Positions 23,778 through 38,000 of a DNA stretch of 64,000 bases are shown piece after piece. A program made the position numbers and the translations under genes. The stretch is taken from assembly GCA_001586965.3 (NCBI GenBank), contig LUCW03001397.1, positions 120,001 through 184,000 on the forward strand. Direction: 5' to 3'. The first letter of the stretch is position 1; each line of letters opens with the position of its first letter. The notes beneath the pieces are model-generated. The model did no database searches. It saw only the letters and a program-made list of their open reading frames with translations, and was not told where the DNA came from. The DNA comes from Sphaeroforma sirkka. Taxonomy: Eukaryota > Opisthokonta > Ichthyosporea > Ichthyophonida.

Positions 23778-24970
23778 AAGAATCTAATAATTCCGGTATG
23801 TACCCTAGGGTATTTGGCTTGTTTAATTTAGAAGGCTATGCTAAAGGTCGCGGAATTTTAGACTGAGACTCTGTTTGTTTAGTTCCGCTCCAATTACTCT
23901 CTACTTCGGTCTATTTATTTCAAGTGTCAACAACCAAGATTGTATTGGTTTCGTTTAATCACATTCATTCTTCAAAACTATCCTCCAATTATAGCTTTCG
24001 TGGTAGTCGAAAACAATTATAAATCTAACTTAAGAAAATCAAAATCAAAATCAAAACGCCAAGCTGGTGCATTAATTCCACTGCGATTATAACATCATCA
24101 CTTGATACTTAGCTCGCCATGCCACTTGAGGCATAGAGTGGCTCATCTAGTTGGCTAGCCAGGAGGACTCGACCTGTGTCTTATTTCACAGTGTATAATA
24201 TCTTGCTATGCGAGTATTTGAAAATCATAGGATAATGTTTACGGCACGAGTGGGTCCGAGCCAGTGTGCCAAGAGGATATCAGGCGCATAATACAAGGTA
24301 TGGACACTAAGGTTAGTAACGTTGTGATAACACCTGTGCAAATTTGACCTTCTCAAAGGAGTGCGTAGGATGGTTGGAACCCTCTAGTGAAACAATGTGC
24401 TTGACGATACAACAGTAGCACGGAACTGGTCTTTCGAGACGTGGTGGAGCAACACACCTCGAGTGGAACACACCACCTTGGCCAGTACAGGTCCAACCAG
24501 GACATGTGAACCGCTATCACAGGTACAGAGTGGGTAAGTGATTGCCAGCTACACCCAAGGCAGTACAGAACCAGCCACAACAGGCAGTGTGACATGGCCG
24601 TGCCGGAGTTTCCTGCCAAGTGTGAAGTACTCCACGACGGCGCCGGAGTAATGAAAATGTTACGTTGTATATGGGAGACCATTGACGCGGCTTTACACGT
24701 CCGCGATCGGATTGACAATATGATATGGGCCGTCGGGAAGCAGACGACGATAAAGTTAGTGGATGAGATAGTTCCAGAACCGCTTCAGGACGCACATGCC
24801 TTGTCCGAACAACAGCCGTCCAACCGTTAGTACCAGCAGGGGTTGGGACCACAAGAAACCATTCATGAGAGCCCAAAAAACGAGAATGCGGTTGATATAG
24901 AGTCGAAAGCTCATTCTGCTACACGATATGTGGCATAGCCCATCAAGAGCTATGACGTATAGTCAGACGC
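23778..24970. other. Region between the P-type element and the second LINE copy; unrecognised frames
   Basis: A palindrome taccctagggta lies at about 23,803. Both strands of 24,353-24,876 have open frames of 78-121 codons with no recognised motif. One plus-strand frame (from 24,594; LHVRDRIDNMIWAVGKQ) has a protein-like composition. It may be an unrelated transposon fragment. No assignment is made. Confidence 0.25.
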
Positions 24971-24974
24971 ATCT

Positions 24975-27264
24975 TTGAAAAGTGCTTTCTTAATCTGATT
25001 ACGAGCCACCCCGGCTCTGCTACCCATGCTACCCAAGCTGGTTTCAAATCACAGTACTCCTGTCATACCCAAGCACTTGCCGCCATGGAATCTGAGACAC
25101 AGTCAGAAGAGGAGTGGAACGACGTCTGTCTGGACATAACCAAGGCATACGACAAGGTCGCTCTCCCACGCCTATGGGTACTTCTGCGCCACGCTGGAAT
25201 GCCCGAAAACTGGATCAAATGCCTCCGCGCGCTGTTTGGGAGGGTCCCTACCCGAGTGACATACCGGCACGCTCTCGTCTATATTCCATAGAACGAATGG
25301 CATCCTACAAGGCTCAATCGTCGGCCCCCAGCTCTTTATAATCTACATGGATTCCTTAGCTGTCACGCTAGTACAATTTCGTCCCAAGCTTCTCCGCTCT
25401 TATTTATTTGTTGACGACACACGGATCCAAGCCCCTCGATCGGTTTCGCTCCAGCCCTTCTTAGATGACATTGATGCGTGGGGACGCAAATCTGGCCTCG
25501 AACAGGGTGTCATTAAACCCCGAGTACGATCTACCGACTTGCGACACGCGGCGCCAACCCTCCGTATAAATAGTGAGCGTATCACGCCGACGCTTGCAGA
25601 CGCACCTTGGAACACACGTTACCTCCCCCTGAAGATGGCGCCCACACATGCCGAACCGAAACACTCCAAATATCTGGGGTTCCCACTCTCTCACGGAGTA
25701 CCAGGAATCAACCTCGCCAGACATATGGAATCTCTGGTTGCAGCATTGTCACTGGGTATCGCCTCTTTCCGCGCTTATGGCTTTCATGGCTTCAGCTGGC
25801 GACACCCCCGCAATCGACTGGTGATGTTCAGAACATTCATCCTATCCACGGCTACATATGGGCTGAACATTCTTGCCTGGGCTCCACCTATATGGAAGGA
25901 TGCGTTGGACCCCCTGTTCGAGCGCTTTAACTCAGCACTCATCCAAGCAGCAGCCATAATCACGGGCACTAAATACCCTAGGTTTCCCAAACATCAAACA
26001 AACTTACTTCACTTTTGCGGTCTCCTCCCGGCGCGACCATTTGCGGACTACCTCAGAGGGTGCCTGGGAATACAACTCGACTCAATGGCCAGCACAAATC
26101 CACTTACCCCTCTGACGCAGCCCGCCTGGGCCAACGACAAACCATCACTGTGCTTCCCATACAGTATCTATGCTCACCTGAAAACTGTATACAAAAACAC
26201 GGGCGGGCGTACACCCGACCATGTAGCCCTCCGCCAACGCTGTAACGACATCAGGAATAACTCAACAAAACGTTGGTCCAACAAGGAGATCGCGGCAATG
26301 GCCCGGCGCCAATACTACTATCAACTGGTTATGGATAAATCGCCAACCTCAAACCGAGACACAGCCAGACACGACAGCTTCAATCGCTGCTTCGAGTCTA
26401 CACCAATCCGGCTCTGTGCTATGATTGTAACGAATACGTACATGTTCACATTGCTCGACTACCGCACCGACGGCTGTCTCTGCCCTGTCTGCCCCGGTAG
26501 CCACAAGTTCACTACCAGCCATTTTACCTGCATCAAACAACTGATTCGACGCATCCTGGTAGGTCCAAAACTGCCGCCCATACAACGACTTCCACGGTAT
26601 CTGGACCCTCCACGAACACCTTGGATCTTTTTTCCAGCATATTGAAGAACCACCGTACCCTCACCCATCCCTGACACATCAACAGATGTTTCCCATACCC
26701 CGGCTAATCACGCTGTTGAAGTACTACTTCCAAATTTCGGTTTAAACCAAATCATCGCGCTTGTTGGTTCCGCCTATGATACATCCAATCCGTCAACACA
26801 TACCAAATTCATCCGTGGTCTGGGGCATTGGCTTAGCCCCATCCTCGCTCCTCGACCAGATTATGACGAATAACCTGGTCCTTTTCGGTATTTCATACTC
26901 TACACTAACCCATTCCGCGGCACTACACGACGCAGACCCGATCCGTACCACAGAGGTGGGTACTCTACTTAGTAGGTCAGCAAGCGAATATATGGAACAT
27001 TCGATAGTAACAGTGTTTTGTCAACACCGGCCCGAATTGACTCAGCGCATATCTTCCATTGTCGACTCACTTGGCCCAAGCTTCAAACGGGAATTTACTG
27101 ACCACTTCTTCCATCAATCTTTTTTGAACCACTACAGCGACTATGAGAGCCATACCATATGTTCATACATTGTAACATACATACTTGTCATTTTTGAAAT
27201 AAATAATATTATCCCTATGACGTGTCGGATAGATCGGAAGACCACCGGCCCAGCGTCCAGCTAA
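24975..27264 (+). mobile_element. LINE, plus-strand copy, 5'-truncated (reverse transcriptase to C terminus of ORF2)
   Basis: Same family as the minus-strand copy at 11.3-18.0 kb. Similarity starts in the reverse transcriptase (TSHPGSATHATQAGFK, about 24,990). It continues through CLDITKAYDKV, the YLFVDD catalytic box (about 25,400), the thumb region (RAYGFHGFSW), QYYYQLV, and LLDYRTDGCLCPVCPG with a following His/Cys cluster, then the C-terminal part (26,641-27,264). One 432-codon frame (25,347-26,645) is uninterrupted, so this copy is better preserved than the other. A frame change near 25,290-25,340 and a stop at 26,643-26,645 break it. Starting inside ORF2 is typical of 5' truncation at integration. 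Confidence 0.88.
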
Positions 27265-27700
27265 ATAGAGCCCAAACGGATGGGCAAGCCTAAACAGATA
27301 GTGGGTGTCTAACATCCTTGCAGTACGTATTGTACGAGAAACACATCGAAAGTAGGTCTATAGACCATTTGGCCATTTGTATACATTATTTCACATGTGT
27401 GCGCGACCCACACGGTTACAGATTTTCCTCCAAGACAAGTTGGGGCGGAATGTTTTTCGGGGCGGAGATCGTAGACACGTATACGGTGTATATCACCCGC
27501 CAGGGGGACAGGGCGTGGCTTACAACGAAGTCTACTGCGCCAGCCACCGGAAGTAAAGGTATTCGATGCTGCCCTTGGATTGGACCACGTGTTGCGTCTG
27601 GCGGACGGCAGACCAATGCGTAGATATGAGCACACGTTTGAGGAGGTAAAAAGGCTTGTGAAGTAATAAATCATACCCTCTGGGTGATCACGTCAGATTG
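27265..27700. other. Unrecognised open frames downstream of the LINE
   Basis: Overlapping plus (27,318-27,623) and minus (27,309-27,674) frames of about 100-120 codons show no recognised domain. The stretch may be the LINE 3' region or a fragment of another element. Confidence 0.25.
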
Positions 27701-28700
27701 TTGTTGAAGGGGACAGTTCTCTGCTGGATGAAGAATTCACCACCCGATATATTCATTGAGGCATTCGGGTGCACCCAACGCATAAGGGGCGTCTTCAGAC
27801 TATTGACTTGGCAGAGGTTTCGTGTCATACTTGCAACAGGTGGTTGATCAGTGATACAATGCTGTAACAGGGGTTATCTCGGCCTACAATGCCACGCGTT
27901 CATATACTATGAACATGACACCTTACACACTCGCTATAAATGAGTGAATGTTTCTACGTCTTGAGGATGCAAAAGTTGTGAAGTTTCTTCGGAAAGACTT
28001 GGGAGATCTGGCAACGCTAAAGCTATTGGATCCGGAGCCAAGCGATTATGCTAAAGAATGAATGAAAAATGAACATCAGGGTGCAACTAGTGCAATATCG
28101 CGCTATAAACCTTTCTTGTTTTGATGTGCGTTCGACATGCGACAGATACTTGCTTAGTTTTTCATTGTCAAAAGTACCACGTAATTCCAGCCTGAGAGTG
28201 TGAATCCAGCAGAAGACGCGGCACCCACCGATCTATTACTTTGTCTGAATGAGGGTTACAGGAAAACTATATAGGGTTTATGTATTGAACATGAGGACTT
28301 ACACAGTGCCCTCGGGGAAACCGGAACGTATAAAAACAAAGAGATATTCGAATGGTACAATGTACAGCAACTGCTAATGTATAAAGACCGTTCAAGGACA
28401 CGCCGACCGTTGAACAAACGTGGCGAGATCATTTCTGCCTTAACTACGTGTTGGTGTAAGCATCAAGCTGGCAGATCGGATTAGCACATAATGGAGTAGG
28501 TGAATAACCGATACTCACAAAAACCACAACGAGCCCACTAACAGTTTCAAACAGAAGGATGCAGAGTTGGTGGTACAACACGAAGTGCTGTTAACAAAGG
28601 TTGCCACTTCGAGTTCAACAAGAAGTATCGTGGAGACCAGCCACTAGCATGGGCCGAGTAAAATCAGGAACTTATACAAATATCAGGCATGCTCAAGAGA
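27700..28700 (+). mobile_element. Possible LTR-retrotransposon fossil (integrase C-terminal part)
   Basis: A short plus-strand stretch near 27,880-27,950 reads like the 'AYN.s.....TPy.L' segment at the end of Ty3/gypsy integrases, followed by weakly coding sequence. It carries many breaks, no LTRs were seen, and it is old. The assignment is tentative. It could belong to the same family as the fossil at 9.3-10.7 kb but shares no overlapping part with it. Confidence 0.35.
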
Positions 28701-29084
28701 GCAAATGTGCATCATATAATAACGAATAATCTACAGGTTGCGCGATTGAGGCCGACAATCACGTCTATATTATACTATTAAAGTTCTGTGGACTGAACGG
28801 ACGCTGCTTCTGTAGAAATACGGCCTCCGGTCAGTCTAAAATATCAAGATCAATTGAGATAATACATTGGTTTTTTTATTTGTATTTTAAATAATTTAGT
28901 ACAAGCTCTTTTTCCAATATTTCCAAAGTGTTCTAAATTCACTTTGATGGCTCCAATAGCCTGAGTATTTAATGACTGGGATAATTGTCTTGGAATATTT
29001 GAGATTAGTAGATGTAGGATATTATAAACTAAATTTTATAATCTCCGAACTACTACTTATAGATTTTGGTCCTCCCGCCAATCA
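28701..29084. other. AT-rich intergenic stretch before the satellite
   Basis: No gene or repeat recognised. AT content rises toward the satellite. Confidence 0.3.
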
Positions 29085-32000
29085 ATCTCAAAAGGCAATA
29101 AAAAGTTCTTTTCTTTTTTTAACTTTTCTTCAGATGGAACTTTATTTATATCAGCTAATGCAATTAACGTGACTTACGTTATTATGTCTATTTACAAATT
29201 AGGCAAGTGATCATGAACACTTAGTACTTCTAGTGAAAATTATTCAAAAGGCAATACTAAAAGGTACCCCTTCGAGGATATTTAGGCTCTTGGGAGTAAT
29301 GTCATTCTTACACAAGCTAATCATTAGCTTCAAGCTTAAAATGTATTTTAGTTTAAAAGTTTGGCAATACTAAAAGTACAAGTTTTTTTTTTGGTGGGAT
29401 AATGTCTGAATGAATTAGCAGCTTCAATGTTCAAAAGGCAATAGTACACCTTTTCATTTTGGTTCAATAGCAATCATTTCAATGTTCAAAAGGCAATACT
29501 AAAAGTACACCTTTTCATTTTGGTGGGATAATGTCTGAATAGCAATCATTAGCAGCTTCAATGTTCAAAAGCAATACTAAAAGTACACCTTTTCATTTTG
29601 GTGGATAATGTCTGAATAGCAATCATTAGCAGCTTCAATGTTCAAAAGGCAATACTAAAAGTACACCTTTTCATTTTGGTGGGATAATGTCTGAATAGCA
29701 ATCATTAGCAGCTTCAATGTTCAAAAGGCAATACTAAAAAAAGTACACCTTTTCATTTTGGTGGGATAATGTCTGAATAGCAATCATTAGCAGCTTCAAT
29801 GTTCAAAAGGCAATACTAAAAAAGTACACCTTTTCATTTTGGTGGGATAATGTCTGAATAGCAATCATTAGCAGCTTCAATGTTCAAAAGGCAATACTAA
29901 AAGTACACCTTTTCATTTTGGTGGGATAATGTCTGAATAGCAATCATTAGCAGCTTCAATGTTCAAAAGGCAATACTAAAAGTACACCTTTTCATTTTGG
30001 TGGGATAATGTCTGAATAGCAATCATTAGCAGCTTCAATGTTCAAAAGGCAATACTAAAAGTACACCTTTTCATTTTGGTGGGATAATGTCTGAATAGCA
30101 ATCATTAGCAGCTTCAATGTTCAAAAGGCAATACTAAAAGTACACCTTTTCATTTTGGTGGGATAATGTCTGAATAGCAATCATTAGCAGCTTCAATGTT
30201 CAAAAGGCAATACTAAAAGTACACCTTTTCATTTTGGTGGGATAATGTCTGAATAGCAATCATTAGCAGCTTCAATGTTCAAAAGGCAATACTAAAAGTA
30301 CACCTTTTCATTTTGGTGGGATAATGTCTGAATAGCAATCATTAGCAGCTTCAATGTTCAAAAGGCAATACTAAAAGTACACCTTTTCATTTTGGTGGGA
30401 TAATGTCTGAATAGCAATCATTAGCAGCTTCAATGTTCAAAAGGCAATACTAAAAGTACACCTTTTCATTTTGGTGGGATAATGTCTGAATAGCAATCAT
30501 TAGCAGCTTCAATGTTCAAAAGGCAATACTAAAAGTACACCTTTTCATTTTGGTGGGATAATGTCTGAATAGCAATCATTAGCAGCTTCAATGTTCAAAA
30601 GGCAATACTAAAAGTTAACCTTTTCATTTTGGTGGGATAATGTCTGAATAGCAATCATTAGCAGCTTCAATGTTCAAAAGGCAATACTAAAAAAAGTACA
30701 CCTTTTCATTTTGGTGGGATAATGTCTGAATAGCAATCATTAGCAGCTTCAATGTTCAAAAAAGGCAATACTAAAAGTACACCTTTTCATTTTGGTGGAT
30801 AATGTCTGAATAGCAATCATTAGCAGCTTCAATGTTCAAAAGGCAATACTAAGTACACCTTTTCATTTTGGTGGGATAATGTCTGAATAGCAATCATTAG
30901 CAGCTTCAATGTTCAAAAGGCAATACTAAAAGTACACCTTTTCATTTTGGTGGGATAATGTCTGAATAGCAATCATTAGCAGCTTCAATGTTCATTTTGG
31001 TGGGATAAAAAGGCAATACTAAAAGTACACCTTTTCATTTTGGTGGGATAATGTCTGAATAGCAATCATTAGCAGCTTCAATGTTCAAAAGGCAATACTA
31101 AAAGTACACCTTTTCATTTTGGTGGGATAATGTCTGAATAGCAATCATTAGCAGCTTCAATGTTCAAAAGGCAATCTAAAAGTACACCTTTTCATTTTGG
31201 TGGGATAAATAGCAATAAAAGTACACCTTTTCATTTTGGTGGGATAATGTCTGAATAGCAATCATTAGCTTCAATGTTCAAAAGGCAATACAGCTTTTCA
31301 ATGTTCAAAAAAGGCAATACTAAAAGTACACCTTTTCATTTTGGTGGGATAATGTCTGAATAGCAATCATTAGCAGCTTCAATGTTCAAAAGGCAATACT
31401 AAAAGTACACCTTTTCATTTTGGTGGGATAATGTCTGAATAGCAATCATTAGCAGCTTCAATGTTCAAAAGGCAATACTAAAAGTACACCTTTTCATTTT
31501 GGTGGGATAATGTCTGAATAGCAATCATTAGCAGCTTCAATGTTCAAAAGGCAATACTAAAAGTACACCTTTTCATTTTGGTGGGATAATGTCTGAATAG
31601 CAATCATTAGCAGCTTCAATGTTCAAAAGGCAATACTAAAAGTACACCTTTTCATTTTGGTGGGATAATGTCTGAATAGCAAATAGCAGCTTCATTAGCA
31701 GCTTCAATGTTCATTTTGGTGGGATAATGTCTGAAAGGCAAATTAGCAGCTTCAATGTTCAAAAGGCAATACTAAAAGTACACCTTTTCATTTTGGTGGG
31801 ATAATGTCTGAATAGCAATAATGTCTTCAAATAGCTTTTCATTAGGATAAGCTTCAATGTCATTAAAAGGCAATGTTCAAAAGGCAATACTAAAAGTACA
31901 CCTTTTCATTTTGGTGGGATAATGTCTGAATAGCAATCATTAGCAGCTTCAATGTTCAAAAGGCAATACTAAAAAAAGTACACCTTTTCATTTTGGTGGG

Positions 32001-35000
32001 ATAATGTCTGAATAGCAATCATTAGCAGCTTCAATGTTCAAAAGGCAATACTAAAAAAGTACACCTTTTCATTTTGGTGGGATAATGTCTGAATAGCAAT
32101 CATTAGCAGCTTCAATGTTCAAAAGGCAATACTAAAAGTACACCTTTTCATTTTGGTGGGATAATGTCTGAATAGCAATCATTAGCAGCTTCAATGTTCA
32201 AAAGGCAATACTAAAATTACACCTTTTCATTTTGGTGGGATAATGTCTGAATAGCAATCATTAGCAGCTTCAATGTTCAAAAGGCAATACTAAAAGTACA
32301 CCTTTTCATTTTGGTGGGATAATGTCTGAATAGCAATCATTAGCAGCTTCAATGTTCAAAAGGCAATACTAAAAGTACACCTTTTCATTTTGGTGGGATA
32401 ATGTCTGAATAGCAATCATTAGCAGCTTCAATGTTCAAAAGGCAATACTAAAAAGTACACCTTTTCATTTTGGTGTCTGGATAATGTCTGAATAGCAATC
32501 ATTAGCAGCTTCAATGTTCAAAAGGCAATACTAAAAGTACACCTTTTCATTTTGGTGGGATAATGTCTGAATAGCAATCATTAGCAGCTTCAATGTTCAA
32601 AAGGCAATACTAAAAGTACACCTTTTCATTTTGGTGGGATAATGTCTGAATAGCAATCATTAGCAGCTTCAATGTTCAAAAGGCAATACTAAAAGTACAC
32701 CTTTTCATTTTGGTGGGATAATGTCTGAATAGCAATCATTAGCAGCTTCAATGTTCAAAAGGCAATACTAAAAGTACACCTTTTCATTTTGGTGGGATAA
32801 TGTCTGAATAGCAATCATTAGCAGCTTCAATGTTCAAAAGGCAATACTAAAAGTACACCTTTTCATTTTGGTGGGATAATGTCTGAATAGCAATCATTAG
32901 CAGCTTCAATGTTCAAAAGGCAATACTAAAAGTACAAAAGTACACCTTTTCATTTTGGTGGGATAATGTCTGAATAGCAATCATTAGCAGCTTCAATGTT
33001 CAAAAAGGCAATACTAAAAGTTCATGTTCAAAGGCAATACTAAAAGTACACCTTTTCATTTTGGTGGGATAATGTCTGAATAGCAAATCATTAGCAGCTT
33101 CAATGTTCAAAAGGCAATACTAAAAGTACACCTTTTCATTTTGGTGGGATAATGTCTGAATAGCAAAATTAGCAGCTTCAATGTTCAAAAGGCAATACTA
33201 AAAAAAGTACACCTTTTCATTTTGGTGGGATAATGTCTGAATAGCAATCATTAGCAGCTTCAATGTTCAAAAGGCAATACTAAAAGTACACCTTTTCATT
33301 TTGGTGGGATAATGTCTGAATAGCAATCATTAGCAGCTTCAATGTTCAAAAGGCAATACTAAAAGTACACCTTTTCATTTTGGTGGGATAATGTCTGAAT
33401 AGCAATCATTAGCAGCTTCAATGTTCAAAAGGCAATACTAAAAGTACACCTTTTCATTTTGGTGGGATAATGTCTGAATAGCAATCATTAGCAGCTTCAA
33501 TGTTCAAAAGGCAATACTAAAAGTACACCTTTTCATTTTGGTGGGATAATGTCTGAATAGCAATCATTAGCAGCTTCAATGTTCAAAAGGCAATACTAAA
33601 AGTACACCTTTTCATTTTGGTGGGATAATGTCTGAATAGCAATCATTAGCAGCTTCAATGTTCAAAAGGCAATACTAAAAGTACACCTTTTCATTTTGGT
33701 GGGATAATGTCTGAATAGCAATCATTAGCAGCTTCAATGTTCAAAAGGCAATACTAAAAGTACACCTTTTCATTTTGGTGGGATAATGTCTGAATAGCAA
33801 TCATTAGCAGCTTCAATGTTCAAAAGGCAATACTAAAAGTACACCTTTTCATTTTGGTGGGATAATGTCTGAATAGCAATCATTAGCAGCTTCAATGTTC
33901 AAAAGGCAATACTAAAAGTACACCTTTTCATTTTGGTGGGATAATGTCTGAATAGCAATCATTAGCAGCTTCAATGTTCAAAAGGCAATACTAAAAGTAC
34001 ACCTTTTCATTTTGGTGGGATAATGTCTGAATAGCAATCATTAGCAGCTTCAATGTTCAAAAGGCAATACTAAAAGTACACCTTTTTCATTTTGGTGGGA
34101 TAATGTCTGAATAGCAATCATTAGCAGCTTCAATGTTCAAAAGGCAATACTAAAAGTACACCTTTTCATTTTGGTGGGATAATGTCTGAATAGCAATCAT
34201 TTAGCAGCTTCAATGTTCAAAAGGCAATACTAAAAGTACACACCTTTTCATTTTGGTGGGATAATGTCTGAATAGCAATCATTAGCAGCTTCAATGTTCA
34301 AAAGGCAATACTAAAAAAGTACACCTTTTCATTTTGGTGGGATAATGTCTGAATAGCAATCATTAGCAGCTTCAATGTTCAAAAGGCAATACTAAAAGTA
34401 CACCTTTTCATTTTGGTGGGATAATGTCTGAATGTCTGAATAGCAATCATTAGCAGCTTCAATGTTCAAAAGGCAATACTTCAAAAAAAGTACACCTTTT
34501 CATTTTGGTGGGATAATAATGTCTGAATAGCAATCATTAGCAGCTTCAATGCTTCAATGTCAAAAGGCAATACTAAAAGTACACCTTTTCATTTTGGTGG
34601 GATAATGTCTGAATAGCAATCATTAGCAGCTTCAATGTTCAAAAGGCAATACTAAAAGTACACCTTTTCATTTTGGTGGGATAATGTCTGAATAGCAAAT
34701 CATTAGCAGCTTCAATGTTCAAAAGGCAATACTAAAAGTACACCTTTTCATTTTGGTGGGATAATGTCTGAATAGCAATCATTAGCAGCTTCAATGTTCA
34801 AAAGGCAATACTAAAAGTACACCTTTTCATTTTGGTGGGATAATGTCTGAATAGCAATCATTAGCAATCATTAGCAGCTTCAATGTTCAAAAGGCAATAC
34901 TAAAAGTACACCTTTTTTTCATTTTGGTGGGATAATGTCTGAATAGCAATCATTAGCAGCTTCAATGTTCAAAAGGCAATACTAAAAGTACACCTTTTCA

Positions 35001-38000
35001 TTTTGGTGGGATAATGTCTGAATAGCAATCATTAGCAGCTTCAATGTTCAAAAGGCAATACTAAAAGTACACCTTTTCATTTTGGTGGGATAATGTCTGA
35101 ATAGCAATCATTAGCAGCTTCAATGTTCAAAAGGCAATACTAAAAGTACACCTTTTCATTTTGGTGGGATAATGTCTGAATAGCAATCATTAGCAGCTTC
35201 AATGTTCAAAAGGCAATACTAAAAGTACACCTTTTCATTTTGGTGGGATAATGTCTGAATAGCAATCATTAGCAGCTTCAATGTTCAAAAGGCAATACTA
35301 AAAGTACACCTTTTCATTTTGGTGGGATAATGTCTGAATATAGCAATCATTAGCAGCTTCAATGTTCAAAAGGCAATACTAAAAGTACACCTTTTCATTT
35401 TGGTGGGATAATGTCTGAATAGCAATCATTAGCAGCTTCAATGTTCAAAAGGCAATACTAAAAGTACACCTTTTCATTTTGGTGGGATAATGTCTGAATA
35501 GCAATCATTAGCAGCTTCAATGTTCAAAAAAGGCAATACTAAAAGTACACCTTTTCATTTTGGTGGGATAATGTCTGAATAGCAATCATTAGCAGCTTCA
35601 ATGTTCAAAAGGCAATACTAAAAGTACACCTTTTCATTTTGGTGGGATAATGTCTGAATAGCAATCATTAGCAGCTTCAATGTTCAAAAGGCAATACTAA
35701 AAGTACACCTTTTCATTTTGTGGGTGGGATAATGTCTGAATAGCAATCATTAGCAGCTTCAATGTCAAAAGGCAATACTAAAAAAAGTACACCTTTTCAT
35801 TTTGGTGGGATAATGTCTGAATAGCAATCATTAGCAGCTTCAATGTTCAAAAGGCAATACTAAAAGTACACTTTTCATTTTGGTGGGATAATGTCTGAAT
35901 AGCAATCATTAGCAGCTTCAATGTTCAAAAGGCAATACTAAAAGTACACCTTTTCATTTTGGTGGGATAATGTCTGAATAGCAATCATTAGCAGCTTCAA
36001 TGTTCAAAAGGCAATACTAAAAGTACACCTTTTCATTTTGGTGGATAATCTGTCTGAATAGCAATCATTAGCTTCAATGTTCAAAAGGCAATACTCAAAA
36101 GGCAATACTAAAAGTACACCTTTTCATTTTGGTGGGATAATGTCTGAATAGCAATCATTAGCAGCTTCAATGTTCAAAAGGCAATACTAAAAGTACACCT
36201 TTTCATTTTGGTGGGATAATGTCTGAATAGCAATCATTAGCAGCTTCAATGTTCAAAAGGCAATACTAAAAGTACACCTTTTCATTTTGGTGGGATAATG
36301 TCTGAATAGCAATCATTAGCAGCTTCAATGTTCAAAAGGCAATACTAAAAGTACACCTTTTCATTTTGGTGGGATAATGTCTGAATAGCAATCATTAGCA
36401 GCTTCAATGTTCAAAAGGCAATACTAAAAGTACACCTTTTCATTTTGGTGGGATAATGTCTGAATAGCAATCATTAGCAGCTTCAATGTTCAAAAGGCTT
36501 CACCTTTTCATTTTGGTGGGATAATGTCTGAATAGCAATCATTAGCAGCTTCAATGTTCAAAAGGCAATACTAAAAGTACACCTTTTCATTTTGGTGGGA
36601 TAATGTCTGAATAGCAATCATTAGCAGCTTCAATGTTCAAAAGGCAATACTAAAAGTACACCTTTTCATTTTGGTGGGATAATGTCTGAATAGCAATCAT
36701 TAGCAGCTTCAATGTTCAAAAGGCAATACTAAAAGTACACCTTTTCATTTTGGTGGGATAATGTCTGAATAGCAATCATTAGCAGCTTCAATGTTCAAAA
36801 GGCAATACTAAAAGTACACCTTTTCATTTTGGTGGGATAATGTCTGAATAGCAATCATTAGCAGCTTCAATGTTCAAAAGGCAATACTAAAAGTACACCT
36901 TTTCATTTTGGTGGGATAATGTCTGAATAGCAATCATTAGCAGCTTCAATGTTCAAAAGGCAAAAGGCAATACTAAAAGTACACCTTTTCATTTTGGTGG
37001 GATAATGTCTGAATAGCAATCATTAGCAGCTTCAATGTTCAAAAGGCAATACTAAAAGTACACCTTTTCATTTTGGTGGGATAATGTCTGAATAGCAATC
37101 ATTAGCAGCTTCAATGTTCAAAAGGCAATACTAAAAGTACACCTTTTCATTTTGGTGGGATAATGTCTGAATAGCAATCATTAGCAGCTTCAATGTTCAA
37201 AAAAAGGCAATACTAAAAGTACACCTTTTCATTTTGGTGGGATAATGTCTGAATAGCAATCATTAGCAGCTTCAATGTTCAAAAGGCAATACTAAAAGTA
37301 CACCTTTTCATTTTGGTGGGATAATGTCTGAATAGCAATCATTAGCAGCTTCAATGTTCAAAAGGCAATACAATAAAAAAGTACACCTTTTCATTTTGGT
37401 GGGATAATGTCTGAATAGCAATCATTAGCAGCTTCAATGTTCAAAAGGCAATAAAAAAGTACCTTTTCATTTTGGTGGGATAATGTCTGAATAGCAATCA
37501 TTAGCAGCTTCAATGTTCAAAAGGCAAATCATTTTGGTGGGATAACTAAAAGTACAAGTACTTTTTTTCATTTTGGTGGGATAATGTCTGAATAGCAATC
37601 ATTAGCAGCTTCAATGTTCAAAAGGCAATACTAAAAGTACACCTTTTCATTTTGGTGGGATAATGTCTGAATAGCAATCATTAGCAGCTTCAATGTTCAA
37701 AAGGCAATACTAAAAGTACACCTTTTCATTTTGGTGGGATAATGTCTGAATAGCAATCATTAGCAGCTTCAATGTTCAAAAGGCAATACTAAAAGTACAC
37801 CTTTTCATTTTGGTTCATTTTGGGGGATAATGTCTGAATAGCAATCATTAGCAGCTTCAATGTTCAAAAGGCAATACTAAAAGTACACCTTTTCATTTTG
37901 GTGGGATAATGTCTGAATAGCAATCATTAGCAGCTTCAATGTTCAAAGGTCAATACATTAGCAGCTTCAAAAAGGCAATACTAAAAGTACACCTTTTCAT

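Noticed and set aside
23795-23820. Palindrome taccctagggta as a terminal repeat of the P-type element
   Set aside because: No matching inverted partner was found near the other end of the element.
24110-24180. tRNA-like words (tggctcatctagttggctagcc)
   Set aside because: An A-box-like string is present but no pairing acceptor stem or B box at the right distance was found.
25400-26700. Minus-strand open frames over the plus-strand LINE
   Set aside because: They are shadows of the plus-strand reverse transcriptase frame, which carries the recognisable motifs.
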